Source of the DNA: Bacteroidota bacterium
GTDB lineage: Bacteria > Bacteroidota > Bacteroidia > 2-12-FULL-35-15
Direction of reading: 5' to 3'
NCBI GenBank assembly: GCA_029237775.1
Contig: JAQZBR010000002.1
Span: 558,001 to 622,000 of the forward strand
DNA length: 64,000 bases
The translations under genes and the position numbers were made by a program. Below, in pieces: positions 1 to 10,342 of this stretch; positions within the stretch are counted from its first letter, which is position 1, and each line of letters opens with the position of its first letter. The notes under the pieces were generated by a model that was given only the letters and a program-made list of their open reading frames with translations, made no database searches and was not told the DNA's origin.

Positions 1-49
1 TCGGAGTATTAGGTAAGAATGACCACGAAAAATAAGTGCCATACTTTTT

Positions 50-139
50 ACCACTGAGAAACGGAGGGCACAGAGGATCACAGAGGTGTTTTTACCACTA
101 AGGCACGAAGAAAATGAGAAGCACAAGAATAATTTTTCA
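50..139 (+). repeat. Dispersed intergenic repeat, ACCACnGAG..CACAGAGG family (copy 1)
   Basis: accactgagaaacggagggcacagaggatcacagagg; resembles the reverse complement of 54911-54960. Confidence 0.6.
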
Positions 140-142
140 GCT

Positions 143-181
143 AAAAAAAGAAGCCATAGCTCTTTCGATCCATGGCTTCAC
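143..181 (-). terminator. Rho-independent terminator of the 199..675 gene
   Basis: GAAGCCAT/ATGGCTTC stem followed on the - strand by TTTTTTT. Confidence 0.65.
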
Positions 182-198
182 AAAAATTTTAAAACTAT

Positions 199-675
199 TT
201 ATCTTATAAATCGGTAGCACAATCCGGCTTCGATGGCGCTGCCGCTGATGGTGGTAGAGTATTCACCGGGAAGGTTATTTTCCTTTACGTTTTTTGAAGA
301 ACATTTGCCGGTATAAGAGCTGACCTGTCCGAATGCACCCAAACGCCTGAAAAAATAATAGCGTACCCTGAGCCCACCACGCGCCATGCTGCCGCTCGCT
401 TTGTAAACAACTGGCTTTGCATCATCTGCTTCCTGACTTTTAAAAGCAACGCCAAACACGCCTAAGCCTCCGAATGCGGAAAGATCAAGGCGTTTATTTA
501 CATAAAAATGATAGCTCCCGTCAAATGTGAACTCTTCTGTTTTTGCTGTGACAGGTGCCCCATCCATGCGCTTGAATCCATAGAACTTTGAAGGGTCTAC
601 AGTAAATATATCGGCTCCTGAAGAAAACCCAAGGCTGATTTTATTCGTGATCCCGTATTCAACGATTCGCTTCAT
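199..675 (-). CDS. Outer-membrane beta-barrel-like protein, probably 5'-truncated
   Basis: Alternating hydrophobic pattern, C-terminal GLCYRFIR; no signal peptide. Confidence 0.5.
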   Translation of the reverse strand: MKRIVEYGITNKISLGFSSGADIFTVDPSKFYGFKRMDGAPVTAKTEEFTFDGSYHFYVNKRLDLSAFGGLGVFGVAFKSQEADDAKPVVYKASGSMARGGLRVRYYFFRRLGAFGQVSSYTGKCSSKNVKENNLPGEYSTTISGSAIEAGLCYRFIR

Positions 676-680
676 TACGG

Positions 681-840
681 ATAGGCTATAAATACAAAAA
701 AGAAAAAGGGCATTTTTATTTGAATTCCGCCTTTACCCCTCTATTTAAATTTCGGGAATTTAATTTAAATGCTGGTTATAAAAAATATAGTCAGAGAGGA
801 ACAAGGCTACTTTTCTCTTTAGGAATCGGGTATTCATTTT
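681..840 (+). pseudogene. C-terminal fragment of an outer-membrane beta-barrel gene
   Basis: Open frame reads IGYKYKKEKGHFYLNSAFTPLFKFREFNLNAGYKKYSQRGTRLLFSLGIGYSF*, with beta-barrel terminal Phe and no start. Confidence 0.5.
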
Positions 841-890
841 GAATGTTCTGCAAAATATTAGAAAAAAATAAAATTGTTTAGTATTCCGTT

Positions 891-1532
891 ATGGTGAAAA
901 TTATTTATACTGCTATTTTATTAAGTATAAGCTTTGAACTAAGCGCTCAAATGGCTATTAATCGGCCTATCGTACTAACGTATAATGAACGTATAAATAA
1001 GCCGAACAGGGACAACATTCTCAAGGCGAATGAAGATAAGAGCATGAAAGATAGCTTAAAGAGATACAGAAACTTCATATTTATAGAAGCCTTAGGAAAC
1101 GGGCTGATAGGTTCAGTTAATTATCAACTGTCAAGAAATATAAAAAAAGAATGGTGGGCTTCAATAAGAGTTGGAGGATTGTATTTGGAAAGTGATCGAT
1201 TGCAAAGTCCAAAGAAAAATTTTAATACCGAAATTTCGCTTTCTTATGGAAAAAGAAATTCAATTGGTTCAGGTGTAGGTGTTTCCTTTTTTTCCGGAGC
1301 CTGGGCGTGTAAAGAGTGTGACACGTCATATGTATCTGAAACTCTTTTCATACTTATAAAGCCTGTTGAAGTTAAACATATTTCGAAGTCAGGGTTATTC
1401 TTTTCTTCTTCCTTTTTAATAGTAATAAATGCTCAAGAATATAATAATTATGTGAAAACACACAAAAAACAATTATTTATAAATCCCGTGATCCCGTTGA
1501 TAGGGCTATCAATAGGTTATTGCTTTAAATAG
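891..1532 (+). CDS. Hypothetical secreted/outer-membrane protein
   Basis: N-terminal signal peptide (ILLSISFELSAQ), C-terminal IGLSIGYCFK. Confidence 0.6.
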   Translation: MVKIIYTAILLSISFELSAQMAINRPIVLTYNERINKPNRDNILKANEDKSMKDSLKRYRNFIFIEALGNGLIGSVNYQLSRNIKKEWWASIRVGGLYLESDRLQSPKKNFNTEISLSYGKRNSIGSGVGVSFFSGAWACKECDTSYVSETLFILIKPVEVKHISKSGLFFSSSFLIVINAQEYNNYVKTHKKQLFINPVIPLIGLSIGYCFK

Positions 1533-1617
1533 AAAGATTAAAAATTTATTCGGCAAGGATGCCAATTATAAAGAACGTAGCTCGGCTATGCAACTCAAAT
1601 TGGATACTTAAATAAAT

Positions 1618-3645
1618 CTACTTCCCCACAATCACAAACTCCGTCCTCCTGTTCTTCATCCTGCCCGCTTCCGTGGAATTATCGGCAATAGGCTTGGAAG
1701 ATCCAAAGCCTTTAAAGTTCAGTAAGCGCTTTTCATCAACCCCTTTTTCCAACAGAATATCCCGCACCGTGAATGCACGGTCGGTGGAAAGTGCAAGGTT
1801 TGCTTCCGGCTTACCCACATTGTCGGTATGACCATGGATCTCAATTTTAATTCCCGGATTGTTTTTCAGGAACTCTACGAACTCTTCGATCACGATCGTT
1901 GATCTTGGGTCAAGCACCGCTGAATTGGTCTTGTAATAGATATCATTCAAGGCATAGGTCTTGCCAACCGCGATCGTGTCAACAACGATAGGTGTTAGCT
2001 TCCTTGGTTTTGGATTATTCGTTAATGAATCCTTTGAGATCAACTGTGAGCTGAAAGCATACCCATCCTTTTTTGCTGTTACGATAAGATCATTTTTATT
2101 CTTTGTGTTCACTGCCACAACAACATCCCCCGTTGTTGAGTCAACTACAGCCTTGGTCACTTTTTTTGTAACCGCATCCGTTACTTCCACGGTGAAATTT
2201 TTCATCTCCGCATTCGATTTATCATCGATATGTGTTGTGAAAAGGGAAACTCCCTGTGGACGGGCATCTTTGTAGAGCTCAAAAGAATAGATATCGTACT
2301 TTCCAACAGAACGTCCTAATGCTCTTCCGGGCTCGTTAGAGGCGAAGTATCCGAGATGACCATCAGTGCTCACAAAAAATCCGATATCATCCCTTGTTGT
2401 GTTGATCGGCACTCCGATATTTTTGGGCTCTGTCCATTTACCTGCTGAATCGATCCTTGAATAGAAAATGTCGAGTCCACCAACTCCCGGATGACCGTCC
2501 GAAGAAAAATACATCGTTTCAAAATCGGAGTGCATGAACGGGGAGCGCTCGTCATAAGGAGTATTGATCCCCCGGCCTAAATTCTCCGGCTTGCTCCAGG
2601 TATTTGTTTTCGGGTCTTTTGTGATCTTGTAGATATCCGTCCCGCCCAATCCTCCTTTCCTATTACTTGCAAAATAAAGTGTGACACCATCAGAAGCAAG
2701 CGTTGGCTGTGAATCCCACGCTTCCGGATCATTCACGCCCGGGATCTTCTCCGGCTCTGTCCATTCACCATTCACGTAATCAGAATGATACAGGTCAATG
2801 TTGATCTGCGTGCCGCCTTCATCACGTCCCGCAGTAAAATACATGTGCTTATTATCGATGGATAATGTTGCTCCTCCTTCATTCTGACTTTTGTTGAATG
2901 GATAGGGCATCCGCTGCCCTTTCGTGAATTTGCCGGAAGCTTTGTCACGCTTACTGTAGGAGAATAACTCCTGCTCTTTATCGGTGGTCATTCCTGAAAT
3001 GCCGTTCTTATCAACGTAGGGTTGCTTTCTGGTGAACCACATCGTTTCATCATCAGCGGAGATGATCGGAAGGTATTCATCTTTATCGGTGCAGATGCCT
3101 TCAACAGGATGCGGATCGAACGGCACGGGATGATTGAGGATCTCGCCATACACTTTCGCATACTTCACCATTTCCTTTGCCTGACGCAGCAGACCATCGT
3201 ATTCCTTGTCGAACTTCTTATCATCGTCTGACTTAAAATTCAAAAACTGCTTGAGGTATTTTACGCTCTCATCCCATTTTTCTTCTTCGTAAGCAATAAA
3301 ACCTAAATAGTAATAAGGGTTGGAGTGATACTTCGGACAAAGCTCGATCACCTTCTTAAAATAAGGTTCTGTGGGCTTGAACGACTGATCAGCATAAATC
3401 AATGTTTTTATGCGCTCCATGGCGAAAGCAAAATTCGCATCCACATAATCGGGTTCCAGATTGATCGCCTGCTGTAAAAATGCAAGCCTTTCCTCCTTTT
3501 TGTTTTTCTTGTCAAGCCCCTGCTCATAAGCTTTTACAGCTTTTTTATTGTCGATCTCCTGGCATTTTTCTTCGTCCTGGCTTATTGATACAGTTATTGA
3601 AGAACATGTCAGTAGAACAGAGAGAATTGGTCCTAAATATCTCAT
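1618..3645 (-). CDS. OmpA family protein with TPR and WD40-like (PD40) repeats
   Basis: C-terminal IEIHGHTDNVGKPEANLALSTDRAFTVRDIL OmpA motif; TMYFSSDGHPGVGGLDIF PD40-type repeats. Confidence 0.9.
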   Translation of the reverse strand: MRYLGPILSVLLTCSSITVSISQDEEKCQEIDNKKAVKAYEQGLDKKNKKEERLAFLQQAINLEPDYVDANFAFAMERIKTLIYADQSFKPTEPYFKKVIELCPKYHSNPYYYLGFIAYEEEKWDESVKYLKQFLNFKSDDDKKFDKEYDGLLRQAKEMVKYAKVYGEILNHPVPFDPHPVEGICTDKDEYLPIISADDETMWFTRKQPYVDKNGISGMTTDKEQELFSYSKRDKASGKFTKGQRMPYPFNKSQNEGGATLSIDNKHMYFTAGRDEGGTQINIDLYHSDYVNGEWTEPEKIPGVNDPEAWDSQPTLASDGVTLYFASNRKGGLGGTDIYKITKDPKTNTWSKPENLGRGINTPYDERSPFMHSDFETMYFSSDGHPGVGGLDIFYSRIDSAGKWTEPKNIGVPINTTRDDIGFFVSTDGHLGYFASNEPGRALGRSVGKYDIYSFELYKDARPQGVSLFTTHIDDKSNAEMKNFTVEVTDAVTKKVTKAVVDSTTGDVVVAVNTKNKNDLIVTAKKDGYAFSSQLISKDSLTNNPKPRKLTPIVVDTIAVGKTYALNDIYYKTNSAVLDPRSTIVIEEFVEFLKNNPGIKIEIHGHTDNVGKPEANLALSTDRAFTVRDILLEKGVDEKRLLNFKGFGSSKPIADNSTEAGRMKNRRTEFVIVGK

Positions 3646-3868
3646 TAGTAGGAAAAAGTTAATGGTTAATGGTTAAGTTATTTAGGCTGTGTAAGGCTAA
3701 GTGTTAAAAAATTAAAGGTTAAAAGTTAAATGGCTGTATGTAGGTTAGATACAAACAGAATCTGTAAAGGGCAAAAGGAAAATGTTAATCGCTACTACAA
3801 TTCACGATTAACATTTAACAAATAACTTTTAACCGTTTTTTACGATTAACATTTAACTCTTAACTTAT
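3646..3868. repeat. Family A intergenic repeat cluster (TTAACC/GGTTAA dialects, inverted repeats)
   Basis: ggttaatggttaagttatttaggct..; inverted repeat 3780-3791/3805-3816 (AAATGTTAATCG); second copy of CGATTAACATTT at 3843-3854. Confidence 0.6.
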
Positions 3869-6697
3869 TTATTTAAGTTTCGCATCCGATTCCGCTTTCG
3901 CTTTAATCAACACATCATCCGCTTTCTTATTTGCTTCATCCAGGATCTGCTGCGCCTTTTTATCAACTTCTTTTTTAGCTGTCGGAGCAGCAGCCTTTGC
4001 GGTAGCCTTAGCAATCGGATTTTTAATGCCTTCTATGTTTTGATCAATGGCTGCATACCCTTCGGTCTTTGTTTTATCAGCAAGCGCTTTTGCATCTGCC
4101 TTGATCTTATCCGCCTGAGCTTGTGCATCCTTCATGATCTTCTCAGCTTCTTCACGTGCTTTCTCCTTCGCCATGTCAACTCCCTGTCCGATCACTTCTT
4201 TAACCGCTTCTTTTGGTGTTGATGCTCCATCGCTGCCAAAAAGATCCGTTTTTAATACAGGCTTAGTGATCGTTCCTCCAAACAATGCCTTGATCTTCAC
4301 CTTCTCACCAACTTTTAAATTGGTGCCTGCGGCTTTATTGATTTGAGACAGAACACTTCCTGCCGCAGCGTTGGCAGCAGAACCAAATTCCGCTGTCGGG
4401 ATCTCCATGTTCCAGGTGTAATCGATGGTTTGATCGAAGCCTGTTGAACCTTTTACCTTCGCGGTGATGTTGCCAGACTTGATCGGCATCTCCTTCACTT
4501 CCACTCTGCCATCTTTAAATTCATAGGTAGCATCAATGTTTTCGAAGGCAAGCCTCTTGTATTTTTCCTGCTTCAATGCATCAGCCAGTTTGTTGATCGG
4601 TTCAAAACCTTCTACAACAACATTCTGTGTTTTTAAATGTCCGCCTCCGTTCAATGTGTTGTAAAGCGGATTCATGTGCTCATCAAGATCTGTTTTGAAT
4701 TTCATATCAGTTGAGAACTTCCCTTTCGCATATTGTGCGATCGGAGCAAGCTTCTTAACAGAGTTGAAAGATTTGAATGTTTTAGGAATATCAAAATTGG
4801 CGATGTCAACGCTGAAATCAACATTCGGTTTTTTTACATTCTGTGTGCTGTAAACTCCGCTAAGGTCCATCGTTCCTTCCAGCTCATCAAACTTCATTTT
4901 CAGGTGCTCCAGAATGGCTTTGCTGTCTTTAACCGCTACTCCGCCAATCACATTGCTGATCGTAAGATTATCATACAGCATTTTCTTAACATCAGCATTT
5001 AAACGGACATCCAAATTCGATGGAACTTCAGCAACGGTTGCTTTTGCAGTGTCAGGTGTTGCTGCCGCAGCTTTTGTGGTATCCGGACTACTCATCAACT
5101 GATTCAGGTCAAGCAGATTCGATCTTAAATTAAATGATCCCTGCAATAAAGAATCTTTCAATGCGTATTGCAAAAAGTTCTCGATCTTTCCATCCATCTG
5201 CACATCACTCTTTCCAAGCTGTGCATCAAATTTGGTCAGGTCAACTGTCTTAGGGTTGAAATCAAGGTACAATGCTTTGATCTGAACCGGATATGTCAAT
5301 GTTGCTGATTTGTAATTCATATCAATGATCCCGAGTTTTCCCTGAGCGTTGAACTCGTCATATCTTTCTTTTTCGATACTGCTCATTCTTCCCTTCATCT
5401 TAACATCCGCTGTGATCATTCCATTCAGGTCCTCGCCTTTTTCCATCGGAATGATATCACGCATTGTCGCAAGATTGATCTTCGCCAGAAGCATTGCATT
5501 GATGTTCGCATCTGAAACCGGGGTGGACACATGCATTACCGCATCGATCGGATTGCCGCCAAGGTCAACATGGAATTTATTCAGGTCGATCACAGTTGCA
5601 TCCGGATCACCTGTTTTATTATCAACTAAAAGGTCAACCTGAATGCCGGTAGCCGATTTTGGTAAAGACGGATATTTGAACATCGCGTCCTTGATCAGTA
5701 ATTTACAGCCGAACGCAGGCATTTTAGACTTTTTGGGATCCGGTGAAGAACTATAAATTCCCTTCGCGAAAGCATCGAGCGATAAAGATCCCGCTGTCTT
5801 TACATCTTTGAAATCTTTAGTATAAACACCCGGTATCAATGAAAGGATATTTTTAAATTCGGTCTGGTTAGCCTTTAATTTCAGATCCATTTCCATATCA
5901 TCCTTCGGCATCGCGAAGAAACCGTCAAGGCCTAATGTCAACTCATTGAATGAAAATTCATTGTCTTTGAAGGTGAATCTGAACTTCGGCATGTCAGCGT
6001 CCATATCAGCTTTGATACGCGTTTTCACTTTGTTAAAATAACCAACACCACCCGAAGTAACAGTTAATTGTTCGATCTCAGTTAATGTTTCGAGCACGAA
6101 GTTATCCGAAGTAAAATCTCCTTTCAAGGTATGGTCCATGTTGTACAACCTGGCATACACTCCGGAAGAAGCATCGTCATAAACGATGTAACCGTTCTTG
6201 ATCTCAAATTTTTCCAGTCCCATTTTGAAGGGAGCGGATGCTGAAGTGTCGGAAACGGCAGTATCGGCAGATGGTTTCGTGATATCCCAGTTCGCTTTTC
6301 CGTTTTTCAGGACACGCGCATTGATTCTTGGATGATCAAGGACGATGGTATGGATCTCATATTTATCGCCTTTGATCACACTCATCAGGTCGAGGGAAAT
6401 GTATAAGTTCTTTGCAGAAAGAAGTGTGTCACCTTCAAACTCACCAATGTTGGCTATGCTGAGGCTATCGGCCGACAAGCTGAAATCAGGAAAAGATCTG
6501 AACAATGAAAGATCAAAATCTCCGAAGTTCACTTTTGCATTCAGATTTTGATTCGCTGCATCTTTTACTTTTTGCACGATCTGTTTCTTGAACAGAAATG
6601 GCGCTGCTATTAAAAGTATGATCAGAACTAAAAAAGTAATTCCTGTCCATTTAAGGATCCTTCGTAATAAACTTTTTTTCTTTTCAGGTGACGACAT
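3869..6697 (-). CDS. AsmA family protein
   Basis: N-terminal TM followed by AsmA-like domain (NLNAKVNFGDFDLSLFRSFPDFSLSADSLSI); Ala/Lys coiled-coil tail. Confidence 0.85.
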   Translation of the reverse strand: MSSPEKKKSLLRRILKWTGITFLVLIILLIAAPFLFKKQIVQKVKDAANQNLNAKVNFGDFDLSLFRSFPDFSLSADSLSIANIGEFEGDTLLSAKNLYISLDLMSVIKGDKYEIHTIVLDHPRINARVLKNGKANWDITKPSADTAVSDTSASAPFKMGLEKFEIKNGYIVYDDASSGVYARLYNMDHTLKGDFTSDNFVLETLTEIEQLTVTSGGVGYFNKVKTRIKADMDADMPKFRFTFKDNEFSFNELTLGLDGFFAMPKDDMEMDLKLKANQTEFKNILSLIPGVYTKDFKDVKTAGSLSLDAFAKGIYSSSPDPKKSKMPAFGCKLLIKDAMFKYPSLPKSATGIQVDLLVDNKTGDPDATVIDLNKFHVDLGGNPIDAVMHVSTPVSDANINAMLLAKINLATMRDIIPMEKGEDLNGMITADVKMKGRMSSIEKERYDEFNAQGKLGIIDMNYKSATLTYPVQIKALYLDFNPKTVDLTKFDAQLGKSDVQMDGKIENFLQYALKDSLLQGSFNLRSNLLDLNQLMSSPDTTKAAAATPDTAKATVAEVPSNLDVRLNADVKKMLYDNLTISNVIGGVAVKDSKAILEHLKMKFDELEGTMDLSGVYSTQNVKKPNVDFSVDIANFDIPKTFKSFNSVKKLAPIAQYAKGKFSTDMKFKTDLDEHMNPLYNTLNGGGHLKTQNVVVEGFEPINKLADALKQEKYKRLAFENIDATYEFKDGRVEVKEMPIKSGNITAKVKGSTGFDQTIDYTWNMEIPTAEFGSAANAAAGSVLSQINKAAGTNLKVGEKVKIKALFGGTITKPVLKTDLFGSDGASTPKEAVKEVIGQGVDMAKEKAREEAEKIMKDAQAQADKIKADAKALADKTKTEGYAAIDQNIEGIKNPIAKATAKAAAPTAKKEVDKKAQQILDEANKKADDVLIKAKAESDAKLK

Positions 6698-6745
6698 AAA
6701 TTGTTATTTAAGTTAGTTGTTATTAGTTAAAAGTTATTTGTACAT
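6698..6745. repeat. Family A repeat abutting the asmA-like start codon
   Basis: Sense strand reads aaataacttttaactaataacaactaacttaaataacaatttATG. Confidence 0.5.
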
Positions 6746-6794
6746 ACTAGTCTTGACTTGCATCATCCTCCGGCAAAGGAAACATTTTGATCTA

Positions 6795-6834
6795 CCACCC
6801 CTAACCCCTCCTGAAAGGCGGGGAACTGATTCTG
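6795..6834. repeat. CCCCTCCTGAAAGGCGGGGAAC intergenic repeat (copy 1)
   Basis: Shares ccctcctgaaaggcggg(g)aac with 54841-54860. Confidence 0.5.
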
Positions 6835-6941
6835 CTTACTCAGACAATCTCTTCCGGCAAAGCCAAATCGCAATCAAATCATATTTCATCATAGAAGAAA
6901 TCGCTCTTCTTCATAAAAATCCGCGTACTCTTTCTATCATC

Positions 6942-8051
6942 TCAATACAAAAATGCATTACTTTCTCCGCCATGATTCTCCTCTAAACGCGTACTCTTAT
7001 TTCTCAATAAATGATCAACTATTACAAGAGCTGCCATCGCTTCCACTATCGGAACTGCGCGCGGCAAAACGCAAGGATCATGCCTTCCCTTCCCCATTAT
7101 CTCAGCAGCTTCGCCATCAGTATTTATCGTCTCCTGGGTCTGCATGATGGTCGCGACCGGCTTAAAAGCAACCCTGAAATAAACATCATCTCCATTACTG
7201 ATCCCGCCCAGGATTCCACCGCTGTGGTTGGAGTTAAATTTCATGCCCGGAAGGATCTTATCGTTGTGGACGGAACCATTCATTTTCACACCTTCAAACC
7301 CGCTCCCGTATTCAAATCCTTTTACTGCGTTGATGCTCAGCATTGCTTTGCCCAGGTCTGCATGCAGCTTGTCAAATACAGGCTCACCCAATCCAACAGG
7401 TGCGCCTTTGATCACACAGGAGATCACTCCGCCTATCGTGTCACCGGCTTTCCGTATCTGCTCAATTTTGGTGATCATGGTTTCTGCGATCAGCTGATCC
7501 GGACAACGCACAATGTTATCATCAGTCTTGCTAAGATCCAGATCATGATAATTCTTGAGAAGCTTAATATCACCAACCTGTGAAGTAAATGCCTGCACAG
7601 AAATCCCGTGGTGTTTCAAAAGCAGCTTTGCGATAGAACCCGCAACCACACGACAAACCGTCTCGCGTGCTGATGACCTCCCACCACCGCGATGGTCACG
7701 AAAACCATACTTTGCATCGTAAGTTATATCTGCATGTGAAGGCCTGTACACCTTTTCATTGTGGGAATAATCATTTGATTTCTGGTCTTCATTCCGGATA
7801 ATAAATCCAATCGGAGTTCCGGTGGTCTTATTTTCGAAGATCCCGGAAAGGAATTCAACCTTATCGCCTTCTTTACGTTGCGTAACGATGTGTGATTGTC
7901 CGGGGCGTCTGCGGTCCAGCTCTTTTTGTATGAATTCGGGGTCGATGGTCAATCCGGCCGGACAACCATCTATGATACCTCCTAAAGCTTCGCCATGCGA
8001 CTCTCCAAATGTGGTCAGTGTGAATATTTTTCCAAAAGTATTGCCTGCCAT
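6942..8051 (-). CDS. aroC: Chorismate synthase
   Basis: [49 protein letters not shown]. Start placed at 8051 rather than the 8129 ORF start. Confidence 0.95.
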   Translation of the reverse strand: MAGNTFGKIFTLTTFGESHGEALGGIIDGCPAGLTIDPEFIQKELDRRRPGQSHIVTQRKEGDKVEFLSGIFENKTTGTPIGFIIRNEDQKSNDYSHNEKVYRPSHADITYDAKYGFRDHRGGGRSSARETVCRVVAGSIAKLLLKHHGISVQAFTSQVGDIKLLKNYHDLDLSKTDDNIVRCPDQLIAETMITKIEQIRKAGDTIGGVISCVIKGAPVGLGEPVFDKLHADLGKAMLSINAVKGFEYGSGFEGVKMNGSVHNDKILPGMKFNSNHSGGILGGISNGDDVYFRVAFKPVATIMQTQETINTDGEAAEIMGKGRHDPCVLPRAVPIVEAMAALVIVDHLLRNKSTRLEENHGGESNAFLY

Positions 8052-8135
8052 ATTTCTTATTTCGGTAACAGGCAAATTTAATGAAATAAAGGTGCGGGGC
8101 AAAATTGATTTAATACCCGAAATTGGCATTAAAAA

Positions 8136-8894
8136 TCAGAATTTATATATTATTGAAATGTCGTTTAACAATCCCGACTCAGTAGTAAAATCAAATGAGG
8201 TGTAGTGTCCGGGGCGAACACCCCCGATTATACTACCGGTAACCTGCTGAGATCTGTATGCTGCATCAACTCCAAGCTGTGCTGAAACCGACAATCGTTT
8301 ATTTATCGGATATTTCAAGCCGAAAAACGGCCTTATTCCCACTGATACCGTTGTTGTTTTTGATCGTGCTACAGTTGATGGAAAAGTCACTTCTTCGACC
8401 CATCCGATTGAATCTTTAACAATCCGGATGCGTTGTTTCAGAGTTAAGTGTTCCGAATAACCTAAAGAAAGATCTGCACCATAGAACCACTTAAGCTTGC
8501 GTTTGCCATAAACCCTCTCATACCCCACGCTTACGTGAGGACTGAGAAACCCGGGTCTTTCAATAGTATATTTGGTTAACGAAGAATCTGCGCCAAGATC
8601 ATATACATCTCTATCTGAGCCAAAGTGTGCTGTATAAGCATTTTTTTGTACAAAGTCGGCCACTAAGGATAAGCGCAAAGCCGATCTCTCATTTAAATAG
8701 CGCTTGTAAGAGAGTGAAAACCGATTTACCGGAGAACTGGTATTGGTGAACAGAGTCCTTGCAATGGGCAGAAGGTTCAGATAGATCTCATTTTTTTTAA
8801 GATCCGGTTTTGATATTAGACTATCTGAAGTTGATGTTTGCGCTTTTACAAAAACACTGCAAAGTGTTGCTGTTATTATTACTATTATCCTCAT
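8136..8894 (-). CDS. Hypothetical outer-membrane beta-barrel protein
   Basis: Signal peptide, aromatic C-terminus (ISIIYKF). Confidence 0.6.
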   Translation of the reverse strand: MRIIVIITATLCSVFVKAQTSTSDSLISKPDLKKNEIYLNLLPIARTLFTNTSSPVNRFSLSYKRYLNERSALRLSLVADFVQKNAYTAHFGSDRDVYDLGADSSLTKYTIERPGFLSPHVSVGYERVYGKRKLKWFYGADLSLGYSEHLTLKQRIRIVKDSIGWVEEVTFPSTVARSKTTTVSVGIRPFFGLKYPINKRLSVSAQLGVDAAYRSQQVTGSIIGGVRPGHYTSFDFTTESGLLNDISIIYKF

Positions 8895-9070
8895 TCGTTT
8901 TACATTTTTTAGTTAAAAAAAGATTACAATGTAAATTTTACTCATGCGGACAAAAGTTTTGTTTAACGGTTTGTAATTGAGACGTGAATTGAATTGCATA
9001 GTTGCCTTCAAATAATAAAAATTTAAAATACTAGCTCATTTTAGTATCTTTCAGCCATAATAACCATACA

Positions 9071-10318
9071 ATGAAAATCCTTATTAAAAATATAAAACAG
9101 CTTGTTGGAATTGAGGATGAGCCGCGATTAAAAGTGAGCGGGGCTGAGATGAAAAAGCTGGAGTGCATTGATAACGCATGGCTTGCGATCGAGAATGATA
9201 AGATCGTTGGTTTCGGTAAGATGGAAGACTGGGAAGGGATCACCGACTGGACAAATTTAACGATCATTGATGCTTCAGAAAAGTTGGTTCTGCCATGTTA
9301 CTGTGATAGTCACACACACATTGTATATGCTGGCAGTCGCGAGGGAGAATTTGTAGACCGCATTAACGGACTGACCTATGAACAGATCTTCGAACGCGGT
9401 GGCGGAATTTTAAACTCTGCAAAAAAGCTCCGGGATGCTTCTGAAGAAGAGCTTGTTGAAAGTGCCTTAAAAAGATTAAATGAGATCATGCTGCAGGGAA
9501 CTGGGGCTGTTGAAATTAAAAGCGGATACGGATTAAGTGTCGAAGCTGAATTAAAAATGTTGCGTGTGATCCGCACGTTAAAGGAAAAGAGTCCGCTAAC
9601 GATCAAAGCCACATTTCTTGGCGCACACGCTGTGCCCGCTGAATTAAAGAATGACAAACGTAAATATATCGATATACTTATTAATGAATTGATGCCGCGC
9701 ATTGCTGAAGAAAAGCTGGCCGAGTATTGTGATGTTTTCTGTGAACAAAATTATTTTACCAAAGAAGAAACCGTAGAGATATTGACTGCCGGAAAGAAAT
9801 ACGGTATGACACCAAAAGTACATGCAGAGCAGCTGAGTAATTTCGGTGGAGCACTTGCAGGTGTTGAGGTTGGCGCTATCAGTGTGGATCACCTGGAGTT
9901 TGTAGGTGATAAAGAAATTGAAGCATTAAAAGGTTCTGTTACTATGCCAACCGTTTTACCCGGTGCTGCATTCTTTTTAAGCTTACCGCTTCCACCTGCC
10001 CGTAAAATGATGGATGCCGGATTACCTGTGGCGATCGCTACGGACTTTAATCCCGGGAGCAGTCCGAGCGGAAACATGAACTTTATGCTTTCCTTGTGTT
10101 GCGTACAATACAAGATGAGCCCGGAAGAAGCGATCAACGCTGCGACCATCAACTCCGCTTATGCGATGGACCTGAGTAAAACTCATGGCAGCATCTCGAT
10201 CGGCAAACAGGCAAATGTTTTCATTACAAAAGAAATTCCTTCGTATGCATTTATCCCCTATTCTTTCGGAAGTAATCTGATCGAAACCGTCATCATTGGC
10301 GGAAAAGTGATGAATTAA
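9071..10318 (+). CDS. hutI: Imidazolonepropionase
   Basis: SHTHIVYAGSREGEFVDRINGLTYEQIFERGGGI; ATDFNPGSSP. Confidence 0.95.
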   Translation: MKILIKNIKQLVGIEDEPRLKVSGAEMKKLECIDNAWLAIENDKIVGFGKMEDWEGITDWTNLTIIDASEKLVLPCYCDSHTHIVYAGSREGEFVDRINGLTYEQIFERGGGILNSAKKLRDASEEELVESALKRLNEIMLQGTGAVEIKSGYGLSVEAELKMLRVIRTLKEKSPLTIKATFLGAHAVPAELKNDKRKYIDILINELMPRIAEEKLAEYCDVFCEQNYFTKEETVEILTAGKKYGMTPKVHAEQLSNFGGALAGVEVGAISVDHLEFVGDKEIEALKGSVTMPTVLPGAAFFLSLPLPPARKMMDAGLPVAIATDFNPGSSPSGNMNFMLSLCCVQYKMSPEEAINAATINSAYAMDLSKTHGSISIGKQANVFITKEIPSYAFIPYSFGSNLIETVIIGGKVMN

Positions 10319-10342
10319 AATCGTTACTCTTCAAAGTAAACT

